NCBI GenBank assembly: GCA_029821495.1 | Contig: JALGTG010000005.1 | Span: 1-33,672, forward strand | Direction: 5' to 3' | DNA: 33,672 bases | Source of the DNA: Candidatus Hebobacteria bacterium | GTDB taxonomy: Bacteria > Armatimonadota > Hebobacteria > Hebobacterales > Hebobacteraceae | Shown: positions 25,624 through 33,318 of the stretch, in pieces | Position numbering within the stretch: the first letter of the stretch is position 1 | Layout: every line of letters begins with the position of its first letter | Position numbers and translations under genes: made by a program | Notes under the pieces: model-generated | What the model saw: the letters and a program-made list of their open reading frames with translations, nothing else | What the model was told of the DNA's origin: nothing | Databases searched by the model: none

Positions 25624-26904
25624 TCAGAGCCCCGGCGGCTCCGCGCTGCCCGCCACCCGGACCGTCTTCTCCCACCGAAGCTTCTCTTGTCTTACCACAT
25701 CAAGGTAGTGAGCCTTTGCGCAAACATACACCCAGACCTGGCAGTACGTGAAATACATCGCGGCCGCTACCAGCAGATTCAGCGGTGTGTGCTCTCGTTC
25801 CACCGCCAGCGATATGGCGAGCTCGAGCAGGAAGAGCGCGAATGCCAGCCCCCACAACACCATCAGTGGGTCGCTCGCGAGCCCCACCTTGGCTCCCACG
25901 ATCAGACCGGAGACGAGTATTAGGTCCGACAGCACCAGGATGATGAAGAAGAAGTGGTAGATGGTGAGCAGGTGCATCACTTCCAGGAGCAGGTCTCTGC
26001 GACGCATCCGGCCCAGCCGCGGGAGGAACTTCCGCACCACGTACGTTCCGCCCCGCGCCCACCTCAGCCGCTGCCGCAGCCACACGCTCCAGTGCTGTGG
26101 CTCCGGCTCCCACGTTACGGCGTAGGGCACGAACTTGATCCGGTATCCACCCTGGCTCAGCCGCACGGTCAACTCGGCGTCATCGGCGATCGCCGTCGGA
26201 TCCCAGCGACCTGCGCGCTCTAGAGCATCCCGTCGGATCACGTAATTGGTCCCCGGCAGTGAGGCCAGCCCGAACAGACGCCATCTGCCGGCTTGGATGA
26301 TCCACTGGAAACTGATGAACTCGATATTGACACACCGCGTTAGGAAGTTAGTTGCTCGGTTGAGTGTCCGCACCTTGCCTACGGCCGCCGCCAGCCGCTC
26401 GTCGGCCAGCATCTCTGCGACCAGGTATCGGAGGCTGCCTGGCTCGGGCGAGTTGTCCGCGTCGTACACCGCGAGCAGGTCGTGCGAGGCATACTGCAGC
26501 GCCAGGTTCAGAGCGTGCGACTTCCCCTTGCCTCCCAGTCCGCGGGGCAGGGAGACTAGCTTTACCCGCCGGTCGGTCGCCATTACGTGCTCGATCACGC
26601 GCCGCGTCCGGTCGTCCGACGAGTCGTCGATGACGATGATCTCCATCCGGTCACGCGGGTAGTCGAGGTGGAGCAGGCTCTCTAGAGTGCCTGCGATTAC
26701 GATCTCCTCATTGTGAGCGGGGACCAGAATCGAGACGCCGGGCCACTCCCCCGATACACTCGCTCTTCGTTTCGCTGCTGCCGCCTCCCGCGAGTACACA
26801 TACCCGGCAATCGTCAACACGACGTGGAAGATCAGTATGGCCCATGCGCCGACAACGCACAGCCCGAGCAGCACGTCACGGATCAGTGCGGGCCAGTTCG
26901 TCAC
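25624..26904 (-). CDS. Processive-type GT2 glycosyltransferase (membrane polysaccharide synthase)
   Basis: Inner-membrane glycosyltransferase of 426 residues, about the size of PgaC/IcaA- and NodC-type enzymes. One N-terminal helix (about 9-35) precedes the cytosolic GT-A domain, which opens with VSILVPAHNEE. The D,D,D,QxxRW signature of processive beta-glycan synthases is complete: VIDDSSDD, VYDADNS, IADDAEL and RQRLRWARGG. Three helices follow, ending near residue 410. Such enzymes polymerise a sugar nucleotide and often export the chain. The GTG at 26904 overlaps the stop of the lipoprotein gene by four bases (GTGA), so this start is preferred to longer frames. The sugar is unknown. Neighbours with deacetylase-like and GHL domains suggest an exopolysaccharide, as in PNAG systems. 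Confidence 0.9.
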   Translation of the reverse strand: MTNWPALIRDVLLGLCVVGAWAILIFHVVLTIAGYVYSREAAAAKRRASVSGEWPGVSILVPAHNEEIVIAGTLESLLHLDYPRDRMEIIVIDDSSDDRTRRVIEHVMATDRRVKLVSLPRGLGGKGKSHALNLALQYASHDLLAVYDADNSPEPGSLRYLVAEMLADERLAAAVGKVRTLNRATNFLTRCVNIEFISFQWIIQAGRWRLFGLASLPGTNYVIRRDALERAGRWDPTAIADDAELTVRLSQGGYRIKFVPYAVTWEPEPQHWSVWLRQRLRWARGGTYVVRKFLPRLGRMRRRDLLLEVMHLLTIYHFFFIILVLSDLILVSGLIVGAKVGLASDPLMVLWGLAFALFLLELAISLAVEREHTPLNLLVAAAMYFTYCQVWVYVCAKAHYLDVVRQEKLRWEKTVRVAGSAEPPGL

Positions 26905-29462
26905 GGCAGTCCTTCGTATGCGCGTCGTAGCACCGGCCAGGCTCTCTTGCGGTCTATCGCGGCTGTATGGTAGCACTCAATGCCGTTGGGCTCCGCCTCT
27001 CGGACTCGCTCGATGGTCTCTGCGATGTCGGCTGGCCTCATCCGCTGTGAACCAAAGTCCGTCAACTCGACATGGAGAATCACGCCTGCTCGGCCGTCCG
27101 TCCTCCGCACGAGCCGCGCTGCTGTTTCCGCCGCCCAGTCCGTGTTGAACACCTCCGGCCCGTAGATCGCGGCCCACTGCTGCCAGATGATCTCGAAGTT
27201 CACCCAGTCCGGCGGGTAAGGCCCGTCCAGCAGGGCATCAAGGTCGAAACCGGATTCCTCGGCCTGCCGCCCGGGCGAGAGAATGGCACCGTTATCGAGG
27301 GCATCGCTAATGGTCATGACGTAGCTTTCTATGCCTTCTTCAGCGATAGCTTTCATGCATTCCGAGAGGAACTCCGTCATTCCCTCCGCCCGGAACTGGC
27401 GCCAGACGGCTCCTCCCAAAGGTTCCCCTGGATGAGCATTGGCAAACTCCTCTCTGCACACATGGCAGTAGCAGGCCTGGTCACCAAACCAGTTAACGAC
27501 CGGCTCGCACAGCTCTATGCCATCCAGCGTAGGGTACCGGCGTCCCAGGTCTCGCATCAGACCGGCGAACCAGCGCCTTACCTCTGGGTTGCGAGTGCAT
27601 AGGAAGTACGCGGCATGGAGCCTGAGCGGATTGTGCGCCTTTCCGTCCTTGGTCCGTTCCCGCCACTTCGGGTGTCGCAGCCACATGCCGCGGTCTCGGC
27701 CGTTGTACATCCAGGCGACGACCCTGATGTCGCGATCATGGCAGGCATCCAGGAGATGGGCCAGCAAATCCTGCCGCCCCCATTCGCTGACGGACGCGCC
27801 GCGGTACCGTGTTCGATAGGCAGCTCCTCCATCTACATTATAAGCGTAGAAGAAGACAGTGTTGACCCCATTGAGAGATAACTGATCTGCGAGCGTCTCC
27901 GCCAGCTCTCTGCCTGAATGTCTGGAAGGCGAGTAAGCCCACGGATCCACGGTCACACCCTTGATGAACGGCCGCGCCGTTGTCTCTCTCAGCAGTTCGA
28001 CCATGGCAGCGCTTCGCGGCGGCGCGCTGATCTCGTGTTCGGGTGCGTTCGTTCTGACCGCCAGAGCTCTCTGCGCCAGGACATCCCACTTCGGGCCGAA
28101 GATCGTCTCTCGCAGAACAGCCTTGGGCTCCACTCTCACAGTCGCTTTGCCTGATGCCAGCGTCCGCCGAGAGTCGCTCACCCGCACCCCGAGGTCACGA
28201 AGGTCTGCAGTCTGCCAGCCATCCGACTCTCGGCTGGCCACGAATTCGAGGAAGGGAGCAGCCGGGGCCCAAAGGCCGAACGAGACAAGCGCCGTGGCGT
28301 CCCGCACTACCTCTTGCATCACCATCCGATCGACATCGGCCTGTGCGATGTGGCCTGCATCGCTTATCGCGATCGCCGCGGGGAGCAGGCCGCCCGCGCA
28401 GTAGGGCGGGGAGTCGTCCGGCTCGGCTATGCGCAGCCGAAAAGGATTGCCGCCATTGGCGGGGCCGGCCCACGCCACGGGATGAAGTCCGACCTCCCAG
28501 GCAAGACGCCAATGCTCCACTGCGTCCACGCCGCCGCTTGACACCAGTGCTATAGCCGCACCCAGCGACTCCGCTTCCCGTAGTCCTCGCACCGCCTGTG
28601 GGCGCTCCGACAGCGGCACCGCCCCCCAGTTCGTTGCTGCCATCACCGCTACGGGCACCCCTTGCGCCAGCACCGGCCGGACTACGCTTGGCACTTGCCT
28701 GCGTGTCGTCCAGATCGGTACATCCCGCAGCACGCACACCAGCCGCCGTGGCTCGCCTTCGTGCGGCTCCCCCAGGATCTCGTGCAGCGCATCGGCCCAG
28801 ATGCAGCCCGTCCAGAACCGTTCCCGTTTCAGCACCGGCCCCGCTGCCGCGTACCAGAGCCGTTCGCTCCGGGCGATGAAAGGGCGGCGGTTCGTGCCGC
28901 GCACTGCCCCAGAGAGGACTTGCGCGCCCTCCCGCGCTGCCACCGATGGGATCGGCACCCTTTCTGCGTGTCGCTGCCCGCTGTAGGAGATCGTCCAGGG
29001 AACGGCTGGTGCAGGACCTCCCTGCCCTGGTGCTGGCTCCAGCCCGAGCGCGTCGATCGCCGGGTCACCCAGGGACTCCACCCCTGGTCCTACCCACGTC
29101 GCCGTCCCCTCGTATGCAGAGAGATCGGCAGCGAAGCTCTGCCGGGCCGCCGCATCCGGCTTTCCGGCGAAGTAGAAAGCATGCGAGTATACCGCTAGCT
29201 GGACCGCCTCGTATTCGGCGGCCGAGGCAATCGCGCACCGTTGGTCGAAGTGAGCGATAAGTGTGTCGAGTGCCTGCGCCGACTCCGCGACCGCTGGCCC
29301 GCCCGGCCCCTCAGTCTCCACGACTATGAGCACGGAGGGAGGCAGTTCTTCCATCCGCAAGGAGGGGCTCTCGACCGGGGGCACAGGCTGCGAACGATGA
29401 CAGGCCGACAGCCATATGCATATCGGCACCATACAGGCAAGAAGCAGAACGCGACGCCACAT
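26901..29462 (-). CDS. Lipoprotein: degenerate deacetylase fold fused to a GHL TIM barrel
   Basis: 853 residues. A signal peptide with lipobox LSAC places the lipid-bearing Cys at 21. Residues from about 35 to 500 align by eye with the protein at 29466-31211: a Rossmann-like part, then an apparently degenerate DUF2334/polysaccharide-deacetylase-type part (around LVCVLRDVP ... GVPVAVMAATN ... GLHPVAWAG) lacking the metal-binding Asp and His motifs. Residues of about 505-853 form a glycoside-hydrolase-like (GHL) TIM barrel with NPEVRRW, RYPTLDGIELCEP (candidate catalytic Glu653) and a CYCxxC cluster (Cys664/666/669). PgaB also joins a deacetylase and a GH-like domain in a lipoprotein. It starts three bases after the upstream gene and overlaps the GT2 gene by four. 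Function is inferred: periplasmic handling of the polymer made by the GT2. Confidence 0.75.
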   Translation of the reverse strand: MWRRVLLLACMVPICIWLSACHRSQPVPPVESPSLRMEELPPSVLIVVETEGPGGPAVAESAQALDTLIAHFDQRCAIASAAEYEAVQLAVYSHAFYFAGKPDAAARQSFAADLSAYEGTATWVGPGVESLGDPAIDALGLEPAPGQGGPAPAVPWTISYSGQRHAERVPIPSVAAREGAQVLSGAVRGTNRRPFIARSERLWYAAAGPVLKRERFWTGCIWADALHEILGEPHEGEPRRLVCVLRDVPIWTTRRQVPSVVRPVLAQGVPVAVMAATNWGAVPLSERPQAVRGLREAESLGAAIALVSSGGVDAVEHWRLAWEVGLHPVAWAGPANGGNPFRLRIAEPDDSPPYCAGGLLPAAIAISDAGHIAQADVDRMVMQEVVRDATALVSFGLWAPAAPFLEFVASRESDGWQTADLRDLGVRVSDSRRTLASGKATVRVEPKAVLRETIFGPKWDVLAQRALAVRTNAPEHEISAPPRSAAMVELLRETTARPFIKGVTVDPWAYSPSRHSGRELAETLADQLSLNGVNTVFFYAYNVDGGAAYRTRYRGASVSEWGRQDLLAHLLDACHDRDIRVVAWMYNGRDRGMWLRHPKWRERTKDGKAHNPLRLHAAYFLCTRNPEVRRWFAGLMRDLGRRYPTLDGIELCEPVVNWFGDQACYCHVCREEFANAHPGEPLGGAVWRQFRAEGMTEFLSECMKAIAEEGIESYVMTISDALDNGAILSPGRQAEESGFDLDALLDGPYPPDWVNFEIIWQQWAAIYGPEVFNTDWAAETAARLVRRTDGRAGVILHVELTDFGSQRMRPADIAETIERVREAEPNGIECYHTAAIDRKRAWPVLRRAYEGLP

Positions 29463-29465
29463 GGT

Positions 29466-31211
29466 CTATGTCCGCCGTTGCAGGATAACCTGTGTTGCGT
29501 AGATGAGTATGAGCAGACCGCAAGCCGCGATTCCGACCAGGACCACGACGTGCGCAATTCTGTATATCAAGCGATTAGTTGCAGACTGCATACCACCCTC
29601 GAGGGTGAGGATCGGCCGGGGCCGCTGGCCCGGCGGATAGGTGATGAGCAACGCTCCCGGCACTACCTCGGCCCTGTCGCGGTCGTCGGAGCCGGGTCGC
29701 TCGAACGAATGGGTCCCGCCGTGCTCCGGGGCAATGAGCATCGCAGCCCACCGCTCGGGAATGAGCTCTCCGGCCAGGCAGGGCGCGTCAACCGAGTGGA
29801 TGTGCAGAGATTCTCCCTCCGTCCAGTTCCTCATTGCACGGAGGTTGGCGAACTCGTAGCCGAGTTGTCGCAGGCCGCGCACGAGCAACTCCACATTCGA
29901 GAGACTGGCGGCGGGATCAATGGTAGCTGTGACCCAGGCGTCTGTGAGCGGCGCGTAGCGGCGCGCGTCTGCGAGCATGGCCTCGACCTCGCCATGTCCC
30001 TCATTCAGAGGTGGCAGATTGTCCGGGATAATGCGGTGGCCGAAGCTGTCGACTCGGACGAGAAATGGAAACGCGGCCCGCGCGCCTTCCGCTTCGCGGC
30101 GCTGCCACAGAGTCGAACACAACGCAGCGCTGCCAGCCGTATCTTCGGCCGGCGCCGCCGCGCCCGGGCTGACCCATGCCACGGGATAGAGCCCGCACCT
30201 CGCCAGCTCCGACATCGCCTTCTCGAAGCGAGGGCGGACAGCACTCTCCCCAGTTTCTCCGCCGGCCCCTGCCCTACTCACTGTCGACGGCGACTGCGCG
30301 TAGAGGCCGTGCGACACAATGCTCGCGCCGTTCGCCTGCGCGCCGCGCAGCAGTCCCACCAGCGTCCGCTTGCTACTCAGGGGCAGGCTCCGGCCTGTTG
30401 CTGGGTCCCGGATCTCTGGCGCCACCGCGATCGCGAAGGGCACCCCGGCGTGGTGGAAGTACTCGATCAGCCCGGCGAGCGCATTCGTCTCACTTTCCGC
30501 CGATATCCCTGCAATGCAGATGAGCGCCTGCCTGGAGTCGGGATGTCTCTCTCCGAGAACACTGTGCAGTTGGTCGCACAATACGAAGTGGCTTCCGCCA
30601 TCCGGGGTCTCAAACAACGGGAGCTCAGCGAAATACCAGAACTCTCCACTGCGGACCGCGTAGGGTAGCGGCTGCCCATCTCCTTGAGCGAGCGCCAGTA
30701 CATGACACACATCCGGCCGTGTCACCACGATCTCGGGCAGCAGCGCGTTGGCCCGGCGATAGTGCTGGCCCTCGTATACGACGCGCCTCGGATGAGTCGA
30801 TGACTCGGTCTCTCCGAGACGAAACCCATAGCGTCCCAGAGAGAACCGGTCGGCGAGCTGTTGCAGATTGGCGCCGAGCCAACAGACGGGCCGGTCGCTG
30901 TCATAGATATCGACCAGGAGGGCGTCGGTCAGATCGGCTCCCTCCATCGTGCCGAGGTAGACGGTAGCGTCATAGCGTGTGATATCGCCTGCCCGGTAGT
31001 CTTGGGTGGAAACCGTCGCTGCGCTGTAGTCGAAGTGGCCCAGCAGGTCCAGCACTGCAGCCACAGCACGCTCCTCCGCCGACCCGGGCGCCGCAGCGTC
31101 GTGAACGACCATAACGCGCTTGCCCGCGGCTTCAACGGAACTGGCGGGCAGAGGGGTCAGCAGCAGCAGAATGGTCGTGACAGTGGTTCTCATGAGGACA
31201 CATACATGCAT
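29466..31211 (-). CDS. Membrane-anchored deacetylase-fold protein (DUF2334-like)
   Basis: 581 residues with an N-terminal signal peptide (MRTTVTTILLLLTPLPASS) and a C-terminal membrane helix (about 553-576) with a basic tail, so most of the chain should be periplasmic. The first 230 residues look Rossmann-like (KRVMVVHDAAAPG ... RYDATVYLGTMEG). The following part reads like DUF2334 of the polysaccharide deacetylase superfamily: AGVPFAIAVAPEIRDP and GASIVSHGLYAQ (His301). The Asp-Asp motif expected before it is replaced by GISAES and the second His of HxxxH by Gln, so deacetylase activity is doubtful. It is paralogous to residues 35-500 of the next gene. The start is ATG at 31211 or 31193; neither has a clear ribosome-binding site. 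Probable first gene of the operon down to 24211. Confidence 0.72.
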   Translation of the reverse strand: MHVCVLMRTTVTTILLLLTPLPASSVEAAGKRVMVVHDAAAPGSAEERAVAAVLDLLGHFDYSAATVSTQDYRAGDITRYDATVYLGTMEGADLTDALLVDIYDSDRPVCWLGANLQQLADRFSLGRYGFRLGETESSTHPRRVVYEGQHYRRANALLPEIVVTRPDVCHVLALAQGDGQPLPYAVRSGEFWYFAELPLFETPDGGSHFVLCDQLHSVLGERHPDSRQALICIAGISAESETNALAGLIEYFHHAGVPFAIAVAPEIRDPATGRSLPLSSKRTLVGLLRGAQANGASIVSHGLYAQSPSTVSRAGAGGETGESAVRPRFEKAMSELARCGLYPVAWVSPGAAAPAEDTAGSAALCSTLWQRREAEGARAAFPFLVRVDSFGHRIIPDNLPPLNEGHGEVEAMLADARRYAPLTDAWVTATIDPAASLSNVELLVRGLRQLGYEFANLRAMRNWTEGESLHIHSVDAPCLAGELIPERWAAMLIAPEHGGTHSFERPGSDDRDRAEVVPGALLITYPPGQRPRPILTLEGGMQSATNRLIYRIAHVVVLVGIAACGLLILIYATQVILQRRT

Positions 31212-31327
31212 TCCCAGCGCGAGGGCACAGGAAACACAACGCTAGCATAGTATCATGCCACATCGGGCCCGGCAAAGCAACGCGGCCGGGGCCACATACG
31301 GGTCTCGTGCCGCAGGCAAGAAGGATG

Positions 31328-31358
31328 CCCGGCCGGACGCGGAGGTCATCCGGCCGGG
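31328..31358 (-). terminator. Possible terminator after the upstream GHL gene
   Basis: A perfect 10-base inverted repeat CCCGGCCGGA/TCCGGCCGGG with an 11-base loop. On the minus strand it is followed by a pyrimidine-rich stretch (CATCCTTCTT) and not by a pure T-run. It sits 130 bases after the stop at 31489 and before the next minus-strand gene. The rest of 31212-31488 shows no gene. Confidence 0.45.
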
Positions 31359-31488
31359 ATGCGCCTGTGTCGGCGGCTGACTGGGCGTCGTGCCGCCGCC
31401 AGGTCGCCTAAGGTCACTGCCCCCCTGTTACTGCTCCCGCGAATCAACGCAGAGCCGAGACGTTCGATCGACGCCGGCGCCTCCGCTG

Positions 31489-32547
31489 CTAGATTCCCGG
31501 CCCAAGCCATGCCACCCGCAGGCGTCCAGGGGCGTCCTTTGTCCTCTCAAGTTGATAGCTGTCGTAGATGTCAATGCCGTAGGGACGGCCTTGCACAGCG
31601 GCGGCGATGGTGCGTCCCAGGCTGGGCCCGTCGAGACTGCCGCACCCGAAGTCCGTCACCTCAATGTGTGCGATCAGCCGCGCCCTGCCTTCGACCATTC
31701 GCTTCGCGTCGCTCACGGCCCCGCCTGTCCAGTCCGCAGTGAATGTGTTCTGGTCCTCGTACAGCGCAGCCCACTGCTGCCAGATTAGCTCCGCCTGTAT
31801 CACGTCCGGCCTCGACGGGGCGGTCAACACTCCCTCCAGGTCGAAACCGGTCGCGTCCCGCACCTGCCCGCTCGACATGAGATTCCCGTCGCGGCCGGCG
31901 GTGAAGACTGTGGTGACGTGGCTTTCCATCTCGTAGCTGTGCGCCAGCCGACCGGTCGCAGCCAGCAGACGGGTCAGCCCATCAGCGCGGAACTCCCGCC
32001 ACTTCTTCCCAGGGGCCGGCTGCCCCGGGTGCGTCTCGTGGAACTGATCCGTGCAGTGCTCGCAGTAGCACGTGTGGTCACCCCACCGGTCGATCTGGAA
32101 TTCAGCCATGTCGATGCCGTCCAGGTCGGGGTAGCGTGTCAGCAGGTCGTCTACCAACCCCAGCCACCACTGCATCACCTCGGGGTTGCGCACGCACAGA
32201 AGGTAGCTGTCGCCACCGGGCTTGTAGTCGGCCCCGTCCTTCGTCTTCTGGCGCCAGTCCGGGTGGGCTTCCCACATCTGCTTGTGCTCCACCCCGTTGA
32301 GCCAAGCGATCACCTTGATGCTCCGGTGGTGCGCCTGCCGGATCACCTGGCCCAGCAGATCCTGCCGCCCGTAGTCTTCCATTATGCTGCCGGGGTAGGT
32401 GGTGTGATAGCGAGCGCCGTAGACCTTGTTGTAGGCGTAGAAGTAGACCAGGTTCACTCCCTGCTCCGCCCACGACTCGGTTAGCCTCTCCGCGAGCTGT
32501 CCTGCAGACAGCCCTCTGCCGTAGTAGTAGCCGGCGTCGAATCGCAC
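31489..32547 (-). CDS. GHL TIM-barrel domain (3' part of a frameshifted gene)
   Basis: 352 codons encoding a glycoside-hydrolase-like barrel paralogous to residues 505-853 of the lipoprotein at 26901-29462. Shared blocks, in order, are VNLVYFYAYN, YGRQDLLGQ, IKVIAWLNG, NPEVMQW, RYPDLDGIDMAEF (Glu149 aligned with Glu653), DHTCYCEHC (Cys160/162/165), ELIWQQWAA and HIEVTDFG. The GTG at 32547 is not a convincing start: it lies inside the domain edge, has no ribosome-binding site, and the missing N-terminal helix and linker are found in another frame just upstream (32481-32996). A one-base deletion in the C-run near 32552-32557 would explain this. If the read is correct the gene is broken or recoded; if not, the intact product would have about 502 residues. 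Confidence 0.72.
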   Translation of the reverse strand: MRFDAGYYYGRGLSAGQLAERLTESWAEQGVNLVYFYAYNKVYGARYHTTYPGSIMEDYGRQDLLGQVIRQAHHRSIKVIAWLNGVEHKQMWEAHPDWRQKTKDGADYKPGGDSYLLCVRNPEVMQWWLGLVDDLLTRYPDLDGIDMAEFQIDRWGDHTCYCEHCTDQFHETHPGQPAPGKKWREFRADGLTRLLAATGRLAHSYEMESHVTTVFTAGRDGNLMSSGQVRDATGFDLEGVLTAPSRPDVIQAELIWQQWAALYEDQNTFTADWTGGAVSDAKRMVEGRARLIAHIEVTDFGCGSLDGPSLGRTIAAAVQGRPYGIDIYDSYQLERTKDAPGRLRVAWLGPGI

Positions 32548-32996
32548 GCGGGGACCAGTGGAACGGCAGGGGCCGGCACCGGACTCGGTGCGCTGGCGGC
32601 AGCAGGCGGCGGTTCGCTGGCTCGCAGCGCGGCCTCATAAGAGGGGGTGGCCTTGTCCAGCGCCGGCCCAGGCAAACGGTCGTTTCCTGTAGGCGGTCTT
32701 CTTGGCGTGGGGGAGGCGGCCGCGTCTGCCCGCTCGGGCAGGGGTTCAGGGACGGCGGGGAGCGCGAATTGGGCGTGCCGCTCCTCCGTGCGCGTCACTG
32801 CTGGCGCCTCTTGGGCTGATTCGGGAGCGCGGCTCCCCGCTGTGTGGTCTTGGGTTGGTGGTTTCGCATCCCAGAACAGGTGAGGGGACCTTTCCCAGCT
32901 ACGGCGCGTGCCGAAGTAGGCCGCTACCATGAGTAGCGCGACAAGGGGAAGAGGTAGGACCAGCTTCAATATGTCGGCCCGGCCGCGTCGTCGCAT
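32481..32996 (-). CDS. N-terminal anchor and Pro-rich linker of the frameshifted GHL protein
   Basis: 171 codons. A basic N terminus and one membrane helix (about 11-29, LKLVLPLPLVALLMVAAYF) are followed by about 110 residues rich in Pro, Ala and charged residues, typical of a flexible periplasmic linker. The linker should run into the GHL domain, but after PAVPLVP this frame continues into unlike sequence (ACDSTPATTTAEGC) that stops at 32481. Meanwhile the GHL domain begins in the -1 frame at the same spot. The two frames overlap by 67 bases. The ATG at 32996 has AAGGA just upstream. I read this as the 5' part of one gene spanning 31489-32996. Confidence 0.62.
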   Translation of the reverse strand: MRRRGRADILKLVLPLPLVALLMVAAYFGTRRSWERSPHLFWDAKPPTQDHTAGSRAPESAQEAPAVTRTEERHAQFALPAVPEPLPERADAAASPTPRRPPTGNDRLPGPALDKATPSYEAALRASEPPPAAASAPSPVPAPAVPLVPACDSTPATTTAEGCLQDSSRRG

Positions 32997-33091
32997 CGTC
33001 CTTCAGTCCCTCACGACGCCGGCCCGCGTCAGCGAACTGCGGGCATCGGCTTGGGATGGGACCGGCCAGGGATGGCGCGCATCACGGGCAA

Positions 33092-33125
33092 TAGAAAAGA
33101 GCCAAGGGTTTTCACCCTTGGCTCT
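33092..33125 (-). terminator. Strong Rho-independent terminator (minus strand)
   Basis: A perfect 12-base-pair stem AGAGCCAAGGGT/ACCCTTGGCTCT (33098-33125) with a four-base loop is followed on the minus strand by TTTCTATT. It lies 62 bases after the stop of the small zinc-ribbon gene at 33187 and marks the end of its transcript. Confidence 0.88.
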
Positions 33126-33186
33126 GGCTGGATCTTCGGCTCTTTGGCTCTAGATTGCGCTCAGACTCGCGTTCGGCAGACCTGAA

Positions 33187-33318
33187 CTACCGATATGTAA
33201 TTCTCAGGTTCTCCCCGCTGATGACTATGTCTCGTCTGCACAGCTTACAGCGCAGGATCAGCGTCTCGCCGTCTCTGTACGCCCACCACTTGCCGCACAG
33301 GCAGCGCGCCTTCTTCAC
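33187..33318 (-). CDS. 43-residue zinc-ribbon protein (Com-like)
   Basis: A very short protein, MKKARCLCGKWWAYRDGET followed by LILRCKLCRRDIVIS and a short tail. The CxCGK-x15-CxxC arrangement (Cys6, Cys8, then Cys24 and Cys27) fits a single zinc ribbon like Com-type translational regulators of Mu-like phages and many small stand-alone ribbons. The GTG at 33318 is chosen because GAGGG lies seven bases upstream; the frame is open for 52 more codons (to 33474) but these look non-conserved. A strong terminator follows the gene. RNA or DNA binding is a guess from the fold. Confidence 0.6.
   Translation of the reverse strand: MKKARCLCGKWWAYRDGETLILRCKLCRRDIVISGENLRITYR

Noticed and set aside
24211-32996. 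Naming the glycan locus a pgaABCD operon.
   Set aside because: There is no outer-membrane porin or PgaD, the deacetylase motifs are lost, and the domain arrangement differs; only an analogy is justified.
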